The notes: generated by a model not told the origin, from the letters alone. A stretch of 64,000 nucleotides of DNA from Chloranthus sessilifolius (GCA_021018995.1 CM037590.1:82554097-82618096); one strand, 5' to 3'. Shown: positions 1 through 12,302, numbered from the stretch's first letter. Program-made: numbers and translations.

Positions 1-940
1 CTCCCGCTCTATAAGATAGAAACAGTTGATGATTTAGTTGGTCAGTTCCTGAACTAATACAAGCATCTCATCAAAGCGACAGTTAGTCTCAGTGATCTGA
101 TGGTAATAAAGCAAGGACCCGATGAAGAATTTGCCGACTTCGTCGCCAGATGGAGAAAACTCACTGTCAGGACCAACACTTTAATGAAGGAGAAAGACTC
201 GGTTAACATTATTATCAATAACACTAGAGAACCGTTAAAGAGCATGTTTGTCATAAGTGATTGCCTCGACTTCACTGCACTCCACTCCTAGGCATCCCGA
301 CTAGCGCGACACATTAAAGGCGGAGTCCTTGCCCTATCCATAGTTATGTCGAAAGTAGGCTTTTCTGGTGAATCAAAGTTGAAAAATAATAAGAAAGCCT
401 GACGAATCGAGCAGGTCAATACCGTTGTCAACCAAGGACAAAACTCTGGGAACGAAAACTTTCAGCCACAAAATTTTGAGCAAAATCAAAATCAATAACT
501 GTACACAAACTAAAACTAATGTACTAATCAACAAAGATATACAAACTAAAACTAAGGCTAGAACTAGAATTAGGGCCAATACAAAAACATATATTAATAT
601 CCTAATACTTACCAGAACCAGAATACAACGCAGAATCGACCGGCCCACATACAGAACTACAGTAATGTACCCTCACCGTAAACCTTCAACCTAGCTAGAG
701 GCCCCAACCAGCCGAGGCGGGAGCACTATCCCCCTTTATCTGATATGATCCCTAACATTTTTCATCTCCTTAACATTCAGAATCTCCTCCAATTCTCGCA
801 AGAAAGACCCCTACCATGGCCGACAAATCTAGACTATAGCAAATACTGTGCATTCCATTGATATGCAGGACACAACTTAGAAGACTGCTGGGTCCTCCGG
901 GATGTGATCTATGACATGAATGACTAGAACCAAATCGACT
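1..940 (+). pseudogene. gag: E1 gag remnant (capsid and zinc knuckle)
   Basis: This is the distal part of a retrotransposon gag, which packs element RNA into cytoplasmic particles. Bases 100-290 encode a capsid-like stretch (QGPDEEFADFVARWRKL), which is the Retrotrans_gag signature found in plant Tat elements. Near 835-915 is a C-x2-H-x4-GH-x4-C type knuckle followed by LRDVIYDM, typical of Tat nucleocapsid. Between them lies an Asn/Gln/Thr-rich low-complexity stretch. The same order is seen in E2 at 13260-14100. The start is off the window. The frame is broken in several places. Confidence 0.85.
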
Positions 941-1660
941 GGGAGGCACTTAGGAATCCTAACCCTAACAATAACCAGCCCCAACAGAATTTAGGGATCA
1001 TTAATAATCCTATGCCCAACCACAACCAAGGAACACTGGCCCAGTCACCACTGTGGATCTTCTCGATCAATCCTCCTTCCAGCCCTCCACCTTAATCACT
1101 CGCATCCAACCTTCCAACACTTTTGCCACCCCTATGAGAGATTCTTCACCCCCTCACCCCTTGGCCTTGATCAGTTGAATCGCCCCGTCGAGCCCACCTC
1201 CTAACCCAAAATTCACTCAGATACAAGTCCAATCCTTTAGGGTCAGAAGACCATTCCTCTATAGTTTCCCACCAGAACCTTCAACCCCTCCAAATCCTGA
1301 GCCAACACCATTGCCACTCCCCTTGTCTGATTTTGAACCTGAGTATGGAAATCATGTTCTTCAAACTATAGCCTAAATTGCCGCATGGGTAGACAGTGTC
1401 ACCCGATAGACCCCGAGCCAAGAAAATGAAATAACAATCGAGTGTTTGCTAAACACAGAAGAAAGTGAGTGAGAAGAACATTTCGACCCGTGCGAGAAAC
1501 TGGTCTCTGCTTTCTTCGAAGAAGAGGATTACACACAGTACCTCCCACCTTGGAGCGGCACAGTACAAGCATGCGCTCCGACCTTGAATTTCACTCACTT
1601 CACAAGCACCTCAACGTCGAGCAACACCAGGTTCGGTCAACAATTGACTTTCCCTATTCT
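941..1660 (+). pseudogene. E1 proline-rich spacer between gag knuckle and protease
   Basis: The sequence encodes Asn/Pro/Gln-rich low-complexity peptide (PNPNNNQPQQNLG) and a proline-serine-rich tail that matches E2 14100-14720. No enzymatic domain is visible. Its job is probably a flexible tether between nucleocapsid and protease; this is inferred from position only. Confidence 0.6.
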
Positions 1661-2435
1661 TAAGTCAGGAACCAATTATCCACCTCCACCCTTCTCTCAA
1701 AATAAGGATTTCATGAATGCCCAACCACCAGAGGGGAACATGAGAGAAAGAGAAGTTAACTTGCCGCCCCCGCCTCACATTATCCCTCCACCAATCCCTG
1801 CACCTCAACCACTCCAACCACCTGCACCCAAGGCTCATCGACCAGGCAAAGAAATTGCCCTCGAACCAGGACAAGAATATGACCTTTTGCAGCATTTCCA
1901 AAAGATCTCGGCCCAAATATCTATACTAGAACTCATCAAGAAATCGCTTGACCTTCATCGATTATTGATAAGGACACTTGAAGACACACAAGTGGACGAG
2001 GACACGACCTTGGATGAGCTACATCAAATCACCTCGGTCATGGCACAACCTCCGATGCTCACTTTCATAGACGCAGACATGCCTAAAGAGTCCCTCCGCA
2101 GAAGCGCAGCTTCCATATACCTTACAGTCATAATTAGAGGATTCTCCATACCCCATGCGTTGGTCGATACAGGAGCAGGACTCAATATCTGCCCTCTCAC
2201 AATGTTAAAGACACTTGAATACACGAAGCAGGATGTCAGGCCCTCAGCACTATCTCTTATAGCCTATGATGGCTCACGTCATTTTGTCAAAGGAACTATC
2301 AAACTCCAAGTTCGCCTCGGACGTGTAACAAAAGACATCACCTTCCATGTCTCTGAGTCTACTAGTATGTACAATCTTATCTTAGGAAGAAAATGGTTAG
2401 ATTCAATAAAGGTCGTCGCATCCACATACCACTAA
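1661..2435 (+). pseudogene. pol: E1 aspartic protease region
   Basis: This is a retropepsin that would cleave the gag-pol polyprotein. The region opens with KSGTNYPPPPF and a proline-rich stretch, then GKEIALEPGQEYDLLQ, a segment that precedes protease in Tat elements. The catalytic motif is ALVDTGAGLNICPL near 2158-2200, a DTG triad followed by the hydrophobic stretch. YNLILGRKWL near 2370-2400 is the ILGR flap-end motif of plant gypsy proteases. The frame is open over 283 codons (1584-2435), the best-preserved part of E1. It is one piece of a fossil polyprotein. Confidence 0.9.
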
Positions 2436-2649
2436 TGCATTAAATTCTCATACGAGGACTCCATTATCCATATATACGCTGATACGCCCCTCTAGGAGAT
2501 GGACACTGATTATGCGGCAAGTATTCAGACAACCCATGATTCCATATTGAACACGAGCCATATTCAAAAGACTCGAATCTCCGATGAGGCAACCATTGCG
2601 GAGTCCATCCCCCTACCCCTCCTAGTTCTCCCCCAAAACGTCAACAAAA

Positions 2650-3225
2650 ATGATGAGAGGAGAGGTTGGCCCAGACCTCGCCAAACTTTATGACCTCAAC
2701 CCAACCACGATAAAAGGTTGGGACCTTATGTATCAGCTCGGGTACATTCCCCACACCGGACTTGGCAAAAATAAGCAAGGTCATGTAGGGCCTGTCATCT
2801 TAAGAAAAATATGCAAACACATAGGGTTAGGTTACCAATCGGACGGCTCACAAGCTGACTTGTTTCCTACCTCACCAAAATGGTCTCTATATGACCACTT
2901 CATTTATGGGACCACTGAGAAAGCAGATGTACTAAGGCAGAAGGAAGTGTCCTTCATTAAATCTCAAGAAGAAAAAATCAAACGAATGGCTAAAACATTC
3001 AATGATTTAACAAATTTGAATGACGATATTGATAAATTGCTCGAGGGAGTCAAACCTTTGTTTGACACTAAGGAGCTTACAGAAGAGAGAGATGAAGAAC
3101 CTCCAGAACTCGAGCCACGAGTAGAAGAGTGGGAATCCACTAACGACGAGAATTTTCATGTAGCAGCCTTGCAAGATGATGAAGAACACTTACACTCAAC
3201 ATGGGGAGAGGACGACACCTTATAA
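2650..3225 (+). pseudogene. E1 G-patch domain and acidic tail
   Basis: Residues 25-60 of this frame read GWDLMYQLGYIPHTGLGKNKQG, the glycine spacing of a G-patch, an RNA-binding fold also found after protease in betaretroviruses and in several plant gypsy elements. After it comes DLFPTSPKWSLYDHF and a strongly acidic tail (about residues 130-190). It follows the protease directly and precedes the linker to RT. A host G-patch splicing factor is unlikely because the same block occurs at the same place in E2 and E5. Confidence 0.8.
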
Positions 3226-4399
3226 GAAAACCTTAACTCGCATAGCATTCACCTCGGCCTTGGCCTTGGGGGATGAGAATGCCTGTGGGAGTCCCCTTGT
3301 ATCGCTCACCCATACCAACCCCGCTGCAGGGCATGCACCAGCATATTAGAATACTTCGCTAGTTGGATATAATATTCTACAATAGTAGAATCGAATCACC
3401 CCAACCTCGTTATAACAGAAGCGAGTAATGACCCACTAACTCGGCTACTAACATAAGAAGAAGTGAATCCCAACAGTCATTTGGTTGACCTAGGGGGAAA
3501 CCCCCACATCGCCCTCATTGAGTTTAAGAGGAACTTGAACTAGACACGCCTCCATCTCCAAACACGCCACAACTCCAAATACTTTGGAAATCTCTCGAGA
3601 AAGAGTGGCAACCTCCCCCGAGTGATGACGAGGACTACTAGATAGACCTCCCCACACTTAAGTTAGCAGAGCAGGCTAACCAAGGACTTCAAGCACTGTC
3701 AGATCAAGAAGATGAGTTTGATGTCAGCCTCGACTCTAACTCAGAAGGATGGGAATGTCCTTGGGGATCTCCCTGCATTTCTCACCATTATCAGCTTTGC
3801 TGCCGAGCATGCGTGCTTATCCTAACCTACTATGAAGTTTAGGGGAAAGAGCTCACTACCCCTGAGGAACCCTTAGGAGATGACCCTCGATAGGAGGAGC
3901 AATCGTATTATAACTCAGAGGATGATAGTTTGATCGATTACAATCTCCAGAGCTTATTCGAAGAAGATGCAATCAATGTGATAGAGGGAATCTGAACGTT
4001 AATTCCGCTATTACCCCCGTTGCTTATTTAAAAGATCTCATCATATGAGGACTCAAAAAAAAAAATGCCAAATCCAGAGCAAGTCCACATTTCTCGAAGA
4101 ATTGCCCGAACGGCTCTGGTAGCTATCTCGCTCCCTCAGTTAGAGGAAGCAACTCTCCCGCCGCCTCTTGAGGTGACCGACTATGCACCCTATCTATTAT
4201 CAAAAATAAAAAAAATAGAAAAACAGAAAACCCTAAAAATTTAAAAATACAAAATCCAAAAAAATCAGAGGACCCCAAAAAAGAAAGGGAACCTGTCATC
4301 CCGAATCAATTTTACGACCAACAAGGAGACTTTTCTCCTAAGATTACTATCCCATCTCCCGTACGAGGACGTAAGGCATCTAGGCTAAACAACAAGCTA
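3226..4399 (+). pseudogene. E1 protease-RT linker with duplicated CPW/CxxC motif
   Basis: Two related cysteine motifs are encoded near 3268-3345 and 3746-3825. They match E2 copies in which W-E-C-P-W is followed after 14 residues by C-x2-C. Between them sits a block rich in Asp and Pro (EEWQPPPSDDED). A long A run lies just before an ATG near 4065, as in E2. I do not recognise a named domain. In pea Ogre the pro-RT interval holds an intron, so part of this stretch could be intronic. It is broken in several places. Confidence 0.5.
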
Positions 4400-6120
4400 G
4401 TGATCATACCGGATGAGATACTTTGTAACTTTGAGAAAAAGATCAATAGCCTTGACCTTCACCTTACCAAAGAGCTCTTAGTCATAAATTATACCGATGA
4501 AGGGTTACCTTTCGCAAAATCGAATCTCCAGTGTAATAATTTTGCAATATATGAGCTTACCGAGGAAGAAGGAACACCAATCACCGAGGAGGTGCAGGGC
4601 TTCCAACGGGTTATCAAGCGTTTCGACGAGTAAACCCAAGCAGTCATGAAACCTATGGAAGAAATTAACTTTGACACTGAAGAGAAACCCAAGAAGCTAT
4701 TAATTAGCGCAACGCTCAACTCCAAGGAACATCAACAAATCATACACGTCCTACAAGAACACCTTGACTCATTTACATGGTCCTATGAAGATATGCCTAG
4801 TTTAGACCCAAGTTTAGTAGAACATTGTCTTGTCTTAGAACTCGATGCGAAGCTTGTTAAGCAGAAACTCAGTAGGATGCACCTGCAAATAGCCCTTCAA
4901 GTTAAAGAGGAAGTTGATAAATTACACAAAGCCAAATTCATCTGAGTCATCCTCTACCCCAAGTGAGTTGCCAATATAGTATCTATCGCCAAGAAGGATA
5001 GCAGAGTACGGGTTTGCATTGGCTTTCGAAACCTCAACCAGGCATGCCCAAAAGATGACTTCCCACTTTCGCACATTGACACTCTAGTTGACAACACCGC
5101 TGGGCATGAGATGCTATCGTTTATGGACAGTTTCTCTGGGTATAATCAGATTAAATTAGCAGAGTCTGACTAAGAGAAAACTTCTTTCACCATACCATGG
5201 GGAACTTACTGCTACGTTGTCATGCCTTTTAGGCTTAAGAATGTAGGAGCCACGTATCAACGTGTCATGATGGCTATTTTTCTTTACATGATGTATAAAT
5301 GTATAGAAGCCTATGTTGATGACATATTAGTGAAGTCCTAAGCGCGGGTAGGACATGTTGAAGCACTCCGACTGGTGCTACAAGGAGATAAGAAATATCA
5401 ATTAAAAATGAACTCAAAGAAATGTGTCTTTGGAGTCACTTTCGAAAAATGAACTCAAAGAAATGTGTCGAGGAATCGAAGTCGACCCTGCTAAAGTCAA
5501 AGCCATCCTTGAGATGCCACCTCCCAGTAATATCAAAGAATGATGAGGCCTGATAGGAAGATTGCAATTCATCATGAGATTTATCTCCCAACATTCAGAC
5601 AGATGCGATCCTTTCTACAGACTACTTAAAGGAGGAATCGAGTATAAATGGGATGACCAATGTCAGCAAGCCTTTGACAATATCAATAAGTACCTCCTTA
5701 ACCTATCAATACTATCGCCACTAGTTTTCAGAAGACCTCTAATCCTCTACCTCTCAGCAAACGATAAAGCAATAAGAGTAATTTTGGGATAATATGAAGA
5801 AAACGGCAAGAGAGAGAAGGCTATCTATTACCTTAGTAGGACGATGGTCGAGTATGAATAAAAATACACTTCAATAGAGAAGACCTGCCTTACACTGGTG
5901 TGGGCCTTAACCAAATTATGACACTACTTCGGAGCACATAAGATACTAGTACTAACCCGAATGGACCCTCTGAAGTACATATTCAAAAAACCCATAACAT
6001 CCAAAAAGATCGCTCGTTGGCATATGCTGTTGCAAGAATTTGATATCACTTATGTCATGTAGAAGTCGATTAAAGGATAAGAAATCGCCGATTATCTCGC
6101 AGATCTCCCACTCTCGAGCG
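4400..6120 (+). pseudogene. pol: E1 reverse transcriptase and first RNase H
   Basis: RT copies element RNA into cDNA and RNase H removes the RNA strand. The thumb-proximal start is KLLISATLN...QIIHVLQEHLDSF (4690-4770). The palm blocks follow: a VCIGFRNLNQACPKDDFPLP block near 5010-5070, MDSFSGYNQI near 5125, and the catalytic YVDDILVKS near 5310-5340. The connection and first RNase H run from about 5562 to 6110, with YLSRTMVEYE and CLTLVWAL signatures. About 80 percent of residues match E2 by eye. The region carries many breaks. Confidence 0.9.
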
Positions 6121-6600
6121 ATGGACCTATTATATGCAGATTTCTCCTATGAAGACTTACTCTTGATTCATAATGAAGAGCTCGATAAGACCTCATGGAC
6201 CCTTTATTTTGATGGTGCTCTAAATCATAAAGGAAAAGGCATCGGGATAGTCCTCCTAAGCCCGAAAGTGGTTGTCATACCTAAGGCTTTTCAACTAGAC
6301 TTTCTTGTCACTAACAATGTCGCGGAATACGAAGCTTTCATAGCTGGACTATGAGCTACACTACAATTAGGCATTAAACAGTTGAAAGCCATCAGTGATT
6401 CCAAGCTCGTAATCTCACAAGTCATAGGAGAATGGAAAACTAAGGAAAGGACACTAATGGCATATCTAAAAACTGCTCAATATTTGATAAAAAAATTTGA
6501 AAGAATCTCTTTCACGCACATCCCTAGATTAGAAAACAAGCTCGCAGACTCCCTTGCCACATTAGCCTCGGTCATCCAAATACCCATCAGATAAAATACC
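6121..6600 (+). pseudogene. pol: E1 second (Tat-type) RNase H
   Basis: A second RNase H follows the first. TSWTLYFDGALNHKGKGIGIVL (about 6190-6256) carries the DGA strand, NVAEYEAFIAGL the Glu helix (about 6315-6350) and AISDSKLVISQV the third acidic strand (about 6388-6425). A dual RNase H, the second resembling archaeal/plant type I enzymes, is a published hallmark of the Tat clade. This supports lineage assignment more strongly than the RT does. Confidence 0.85.
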
Positions 6601-6799
6601 AAGACCTTTTTCATCAAAAAGCTGATCGTACCCGCCCACAAGATAGCATGGACTGTTAAGAGAGAATTGTTAATCCTCCCCACGAGCACAGGACCAAATG
6701 AAGTAATCACTCCGGAAAATCACGTCAGGGCAAAAACCGAATTCACTATATTCATATTTGAAAAATCACCAACCGATGACGGATCGCCATGGTATTTCA

Positions 6800-8064
6800 A
6801 CATCTAGAACTTCTTAAAGCATCAACACATCCCTCCATATGGCATAAAGATCGAACGGAAGACTATAAGGAACCGATGCGCCCGATTCTACATACTCAGC
6901 GAAATATTATACAAAGAAGCCTTCCCCAAAGGAGTACTTCTATGATGTGTCACAACCACCGAAGGATAATACATCATCTGAGAAGCACACACCACTGCCT
7001 GCAGTGCCCACACCGGTAGACAGAGACTCACTGATCAAATTATACAATATGGCTACTTCTGGCCGAAAATGATAAGAGGTTGCCACCTCTATGTCCAATT
7101 CTGCAAATAATGCCAAGAACACGCTGCACTCATCAAAGCTCCATCAGTTGTATTGAACATTATGACCTCGCCGTAGCCGTCTTTTATATGGGCCTTCGAT
7201 GTCATCAGACCTTTCACAGAGACAGTTGGGAATAATCACAAGCACGCATTCATACTTACGACAATCGAATATTACACCACATGGGTAGAAGCTGAATTTT
7301 ACCCCAGAATCACCGCTTTAACACTCGTGAGGTTTATCGTTCGAAATATCATCACCAGGTTTAGAATACCCAGAATGTTTGTCATTGACAACGGACCACA
7401 GTTTATCATAGAGAAGATGAAGAAATTATACAAGAAGTTTGGCATCCATCTACGCCACTCATCACCGTTCTATCCCCAAGGAAATGGACAAGTGGAGGCT
7501 ACAAATAAGACGTTGATTCAAATTTTGAAACGCACAGTAGAAACGAGTAATGGAGCCGACTGTCTTGAACGACTACTAGAAGCACTCTGGGCCTATAGGA
7601 CCTTTACTCGTACGACCACTGGCCAAACTCCCTACCTCTTCACCTACGGGATGGAGGTAGTCCTATCATATGAGATACAAGTACCATCCTTATGAATTTA
7701 ACTCGATGATGAACTATCCTTAGACAAGAGGAGAATTGCCCTACTCACACAGTTAGAGCAGCTCGATGAGACATGTCTAAGAGCAGCTGATCATGCACAT
7801 ATATATTAGAGGAGAGTGGCCAGAACCTATGACAAGAAAGTCCTCGAACGAACCTTTAATATTGGAGAATTAGTCTTAAAGAAAATCATGCCTTTTAAGC
7901 ACGCCCATCCGAAAGGAAAATTGAAATTGAACTGGAAAGGCACTTATGTTATAACGGCCATATACCCTGGGAATGCATACAAATTGGTGAACCAAGATGG
8001 GGAAGAACTCCCTAGCCCTTGGAACGCCATATACCTTAGAAAATACTTATCCTTAGCGCTGGGA
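6800..8064 (+). pseudogene. pol: E1 integrase
   Basis: Integrase joins cDNA to host DNA in the nucleus. The His-Cys zinc-binding half lies about 6960-7130 (CHLYVQFCK...CQ-like), and the DDE core about 7190-7620. Visible core landmarks are FVIDNGPQFI near 7380 and HSSPFYPQGNGQVEATNK near 7458-7510. GLWAYR-like LWAYRTFTRTTTGQTPY follows. The C-terminal GPY-like fold is GTYVITAIYPGNAYKLVNQDG about 7930-8000. The end, PWNAIYLRKY, matches E2. Several breaks. Confidence 0.88.
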
Positions 8065-8386
8065 CCCCTTCACTGGTCGTACGTCATAAATTCTCATGAT
8101 ATCCTTAAGACCTCCAATTTATTGCCCACTTTCTTATTTGGACAATCTGATCAAAGGACTAGTGACCTACCTAACCACTTTCAAAAACATAAGTAACGCC
8201 CAATCCTCATTTCCCTTCCCCCGCCATTGGAGGAGACATTAAAGCGAAAAAAAAATGAAGATGCTAGGTTCAATCAAAACTCATTATTCTCGCGCTAGCA
8301 GGATGCTTTCAAAAATACATATATCAAATTTTTTTTGAGTGAGAGCATTACGATGAATGAACAAGTCAATGAGCTTAGGGAAGTAT

Positions 8387-8476
8387 AAGCAGGCCGTGAG
8401 GGCGTCTCTGATAACTTTACTAGAGATGTATAAGCAAGCTGTGAGGGCATCCCTGATGTCCCCATACTACTAAATA
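8387..8476 (+). repeat. Two 45-bp imperfect tandem units
   Basis: Units begin AAGCAGGCCGTGAGGGCGTC at 8387 and AAGCAAGCTGTGAGGGCATC at 8432, a spacing of 45 bp. The same pair, more diverged, lies in E2 at about 21606-21690, so it predates both copies. Confidence 0.7.
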
Positions 8477-9486
8477 TCATTGTAAGGTGGCGGGAGGAGG
8501 ACAAACTCTTGCTAACCATAGAATGTGAGATTTTGATGGCACCAAAATATGATGAAGAACTCAATCATGGCACCCCGTGTCCCTCTGAGAAAAAGATTAT
8601 TACTCATCCCTTTTGAAAAGTATTGGATACAAACTATTCCCCACATCATTGAGCCTTACCCCCTCTTCTACTTTTTATTTTATTTTTGGACCATAAATCA
8701 GAAGCCTTACAGGATACTCCTAGGAATGGAGCCGAAAACCGATGAATGATGACTGATGCAATTACTTACTATACCTACTGTACTTCTCCCTAATAACCAT
8801 GGGATAGGATGACCACCACCCTAAGATAGACCCCTATATACAACTGACCTAATCAAAATGACCTCCCCTAGTTCGATGACAGTACTGAAAAACTTTTCTT
8901 CAAAACTAACTCACAAAATACCCCTGACTGCTTATAGACCCAAAGTACTAATCTAAAACCTAGAAAAGATCCATTGCATCTACACACTGGGGCATTTTCT
9001 TTTATCAGAAGGAGAATCGCATTAGAAGCGCCGACTCGTTCGCAAAGAAGATGAGGAATAACGAAGTTGCCATCTGAAAAAAGCTACCGAAGATACCATA
9101 CTGCCAATCCTACCACGCTCCTTCACTGGGGCATTTTTATTTTTATTTGTATCTTACTTATTTGCTTTGCCTATTGCATTATCTTTATTTCAAAACAAAA
9201 AAAGAGAGAAAAAAGAGACCACATATCCATCTTTTACTATCAGACCCCGGTCTGAGACACGCGCCCCCCTTGACAACTAGCAAGGGGGATAATAAAATTA
9301 TTGGTAGCATTACCTTTACATGTGCAGATACAAAACAGCCTTCAACCATCACCAGGCCAGCTCAGGAAGCATCCAAATCTCGATGACGGTTGACGACGCT
9401 AAAAAAAAGAGAGAAGAGAAGCAAAAGGAAAATGCAAGAGGTAATCAAAAGAAAAGGAGTCAATCAGGTACCTCTAAACCAAAAAT

Positions 9487-9488
<2 letters not shown>

Positions 9489-9519
<31 letters not shown>
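9489..9519. repeat. (TA)n microsatellite
   Basis: About fifteen uninterrupted TA units. E2 has only a short TATATATA at the homologous place (about 22708), so the run expanded in E1 after the copies separated. A (CA)n tract lies nearby at about 9600-9616. Confidence 0.95.
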
Positions 9520-9520
<1 letters not shown>

Positions 9521-9639
9521 AAAGTTTCTTTTCTTTTTACATCTATCACCGGGGCATACCCCCACTATATACAATGTGCACACGTAATGGAAAAAAAAAA
9601 CACGCACACACACACCCCTACTCCCTATGCTGACGCTAA

Positions 9640-9879
9640 GAGGGCCGATCACCGCTGTCCCCAGTGTTATCAGGTCGAAGGTTCGTAGACTGGTCATCTG
9701 AAAACACAATCCCGACACCCGGAGTCCGTGGAACCTCTAGATGATGAGGCCTCACTACAGAACCCCCTTCGCTTGTCTGACTAACGAACCGCCTCAATCG
9801 AGAACGAGGAGGATACCCCGTAAGAATCTCACGAATGACAGAATCCCCACGAGCATCATCTTTAGCATGATCACGTGAC
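9640..9879 (-). pseudogene. E1 antisense gene, terminal block
   Basis: Read on the minus strand, this encodes a peptide whose end (LEVPRTPGVGIVFSDDQS) matches the E2 antisense frame at 22831-23115 (LEVSRTPDVGIVFLDDQS). Upstream of that shared part the two copies are unrelated in sequence. The block is cut at 9879 by E2. The rest of the same antisense gene appears at 30820-32322 on the far side of E2. Confidence 0.6.
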
Positions 9880-12281
9880 TGTAGAAACCCTCATTTCGCC
9901 CTCTCGGAGTACACGAATTTCTTTGGTTAGCCCTTGACCTTTTTAACCCTTGACCCGGGACCATGCAGCAGTATATCGCTGAACACAAGTTGAAATAATA
10001 GCTCTGTGGCTCAGATCCCAACGTAGGGAGGCTATACACTAAGCAATAGTATATAGTCGAGATGCAGACTGAAATAATAGTCTTGCATTCCATTCTTGAG
10101 ACCATACCTGGACAATCCTGAATTAAGCGCCCGAAAACTCGTGCGTAATTCGATCACGCGCAGAACCACAAGCGCGCGATCAGTCCCCTTTCAGACCAAA
10201 CTTCCTTTCACAGACCGTTTCGAGACTCAATTACGTGGCTAGAACTGGATGCACGATCGGATTGTGCGCTACACTATCAGCGCGCAATTGGCCTACGCTC
10301 GACCTAGTCTCCTATCCTTGACTCCTATGTTTCCTCGATTAAGCGCTTCAGGTAACATGCTTAATTAGATTATGCATGTCCCATCACGAGTGCAATTAGC
10401 CCTAATTTTGTTAGGACTAAGAAACTTGCTGAGTAATTCAGCCGGTCGCTCACTGAGTCGGTGACCGACTCAAAGCGCTAGAAAACTAGCACGTAATTCA
10501 ATTAAACGCTCAAAAACAGGCACGCAATTAAAGGAAAACCTATAAAAACTCTTTTTCTCGAAGAGAGAGAGAGGCTGTGAAATTTAGAGAGGAGAGACCG
10601 TAAATTCCAAAATCAGAGAGTTCCGAGAGCGAACCCCCTAGACCAAATTAGCCATGATTTTGAGATTCAAACTTCGAGATTTCTCTCCGCAGCCCCGACC
10701 CTAGGTAAGAATTTAATTTTATTTTAGACTTAGGATTTTCCCTTAGTTTAATTAATCAATTCTATTTCTAATTTTTAGATCGTAGCACCCTCTTCGGACC
10801 AAAATTCTCTATATTCGGTTCTAGTTCTCTGTTTTTAGAACTGATCCTTAATCTAGCGATTCGATATACCTACCTTATGCTTTGATTCTACTCTAAAATC
10901 TTAATTTACATTCCTATCATTAATTTCTGGTTCTGACTCTCAGAGTTCAGAACCAGTCCTTAATCATATGACCCGATTTTTCTGATTTCGGACCCGAATT
11001 CAGTCCTAAATTTTTAATTTATAATTTAATTCTATATTTTCATAACGTCAAAAATCCAAAAAAAATATAAATTTCAGTTCATAACTTTAGTTTTTCAATC
11101 TAATTTCTTATTATAATTTTGAATTCAATTCTAAAATTCTCCCTTTCATTATTTAACTGTCGATCTATCTTTTATCTCAGCCGATTTGCCCACGAGAGCT
11201 TACGGAGGATACTCGGGAACGAGGCCAATCCTCCTTAGCATAGCGGGCCCAACCCCCCTTTTTTTAAAGATTGTTTAGGGTTAACTAGTTAATTATAGAT
11301 AGTTTTTTCTATTTCAATATAATTGGCTAATTGCATCAAATAGGCATTCATATCATTATTTGCTTTGATTCAATTTAGTCTTCTAGTTCAGTCAATTTAT
11401 TATCTCAACCAGAATTTAGGAAAGTTAATTTCGTTTATTATTAGTTAGATTTTTACCATAATTGATCTGTAGATTATGATTCTAAAAAAAAAGAGTTAAT
11501 TTTATTGCCTCGATCATTTATTTCTATTTTAGTAAATTGATTTATTGCTTCAATCAGAGTCGTAGTAAAAATTAGTCTTTATTTTCTTCAAATTAGAATG
11601 CTAGTAAGATTACCTTAAGTGCTTTAGTTGTAATTGTCATATAATTAATACATCTACTTATCTAGAATTGTAATAAAATTAGCGTACCTGCTTTATCTAG
11701 AATTGCTATATAATTAGACTCTTTTATTTAATTGGAATGTTATTAGAACTGATACACATGCAATCCTAGTACCAGTAGGAGACTGGAACTGATTGGACTT
11801 TTAGTAGTACCAAGACTTTGACATTAATTGGACTCCTAATGATATCGAGAAACTGAAAATGATTGGACTCCTAATAGCATCAGGACACTAAAATAACCCA
11901 TCATAATAAACTCACCTAATCATAATCAACAATAAAAAAGGAGAATCTAAATTGACCATAACCGCAATAAGGGAAACTAAAAAGAAAGCTGAAACTATCT
12001 AATTAAAAGAGAACACTGCGACTGACGTTCGCAGGCGGACTATTTAGTATAGAAATAACCCACACCCACTTAAACACGTGATCATTGACGTGTTGCAGCG
12101 TCGATAAATATCTGTAACTGGCGATCGTAAATCAACTAGGAATCATCCTACGAAATTCCTTCTATTATTATTTATCCCCACCTTATCACATACACCGCAT
12201 CGTTAGAGTCCAACAGGACAGAATTGGAAACCACTTATTCAATGGGAACCGAGAGGAACCTAGAAAAAGCACGCACCAACA
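9880..12281 (+). repeat. E2 5' LTR
   Basis: It runs from TGTAGAAACC to CACCAACA. The first 650 bp (U3) are rich in GCGCGYAATT/GATTAAGCGC motifs and contain a palindrome (10455-10471) upstream of a TATA box at 10541. Downstream is a GA-rich leader and a splice-donor-like CTAG|GTAAGAATTT at 10705. The distal half (about 11280-11900) is AT-rich and made of degenerate repeats around ATTGGACTCCTAATNATA and TAGAATTGYAATAAAATTAG. Confidence 0.95.
10541..10548 (+). promoter_or_regulatory. LTR TATA box (E2 5' LTR)
   Basis: CCTATAAAAACTC sits just downstream of the motif array and just upstream of a GAGAGAGAGG leader. It is kept at the same place in the other family LTRs: 29069 (E2 3'), 32993 (E3) and 61711-61717 reversed (E7). 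It is very likely the core promoter of the element. Confidence 0.75.
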
Positions 12282-12284
12282 GAC

Positions 12285-12302
12285 TGGCGATCGCGATGAG
12301 AC
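12285..12302 (+). promoter_or_regulatory. Candidate primer-binding site
   Basis: TGGCGATCGCGATGAG begins 3 nt after the LTR end. The first six bases match the 3' end complement of some tRNA-Arg (TGGCGA...), and tRNA-Arg priming is reported for Ogre elements. The inner bases do not obviously fit, so the tRNA is uncertain. Confidence 0.45.

Larger units (their letters stand above)
8065..9639 (+). mobile_element. E1 3' internal region, sense-side non-coding
   Basis: No convincing gene. It is collinear with E2 21213-22830. It contains a 45-bp tandem pair (8387-8476), two TGGGGCATTTT motifs (8987-8999 and 9125-9138), a purine-rich AGAGAAAAAAG stretch (about 9200), a (TA)n run and a (CA)n run. This is the convergent 3' space between sense pol and the antisense gene. 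Confidence 0.7.
1..9879 (+). mobile_element. E1: Tat-lineage (Ogre/Retand-like) Ty3/gypsy element, left part
   Basis: The domain order is gag, protease, G-patch, linker, reverse transcriptase, RNase H, second RNase H, integrase, then a long 3' region. Integrase after RNase H marks Ty3/gypsy, and the second RNase H plus the long 3' region mark the Tat lineage. It aligns with E2 at an offset of about 13.17 kb, so its gag start and 5' LTR lie off the left edge. It stops at 9879, where E2 has inserted, and appears to resume at 30820. It is a fossil with roughly two dozen breaks and is clearly older than E2, which sits inside it. Confidence 0.93.

Noticed and set aside
373-648. Leu/Val-rich minus-strand frame, like a membrane protein
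   Set aside because: It is the complement of the Asn/Thr-rich gag low-complexity tract; composition explains it.
2650-3225. Host G-patch splicing factor
   Set aside because: Same block at the same place in E2 and E5, between protease and RT; it is part of the polyprotein.
9489-9519. (TA)n as a functional signal
   Set aside because: A simple microsatellite, much shorter in E2; no conservation.
12285-12302. Primer site assigned to initiator Met or Lys tRNA
   Set aside because: TGGCGA does not fit those; only a tentative Arg match is claimed.
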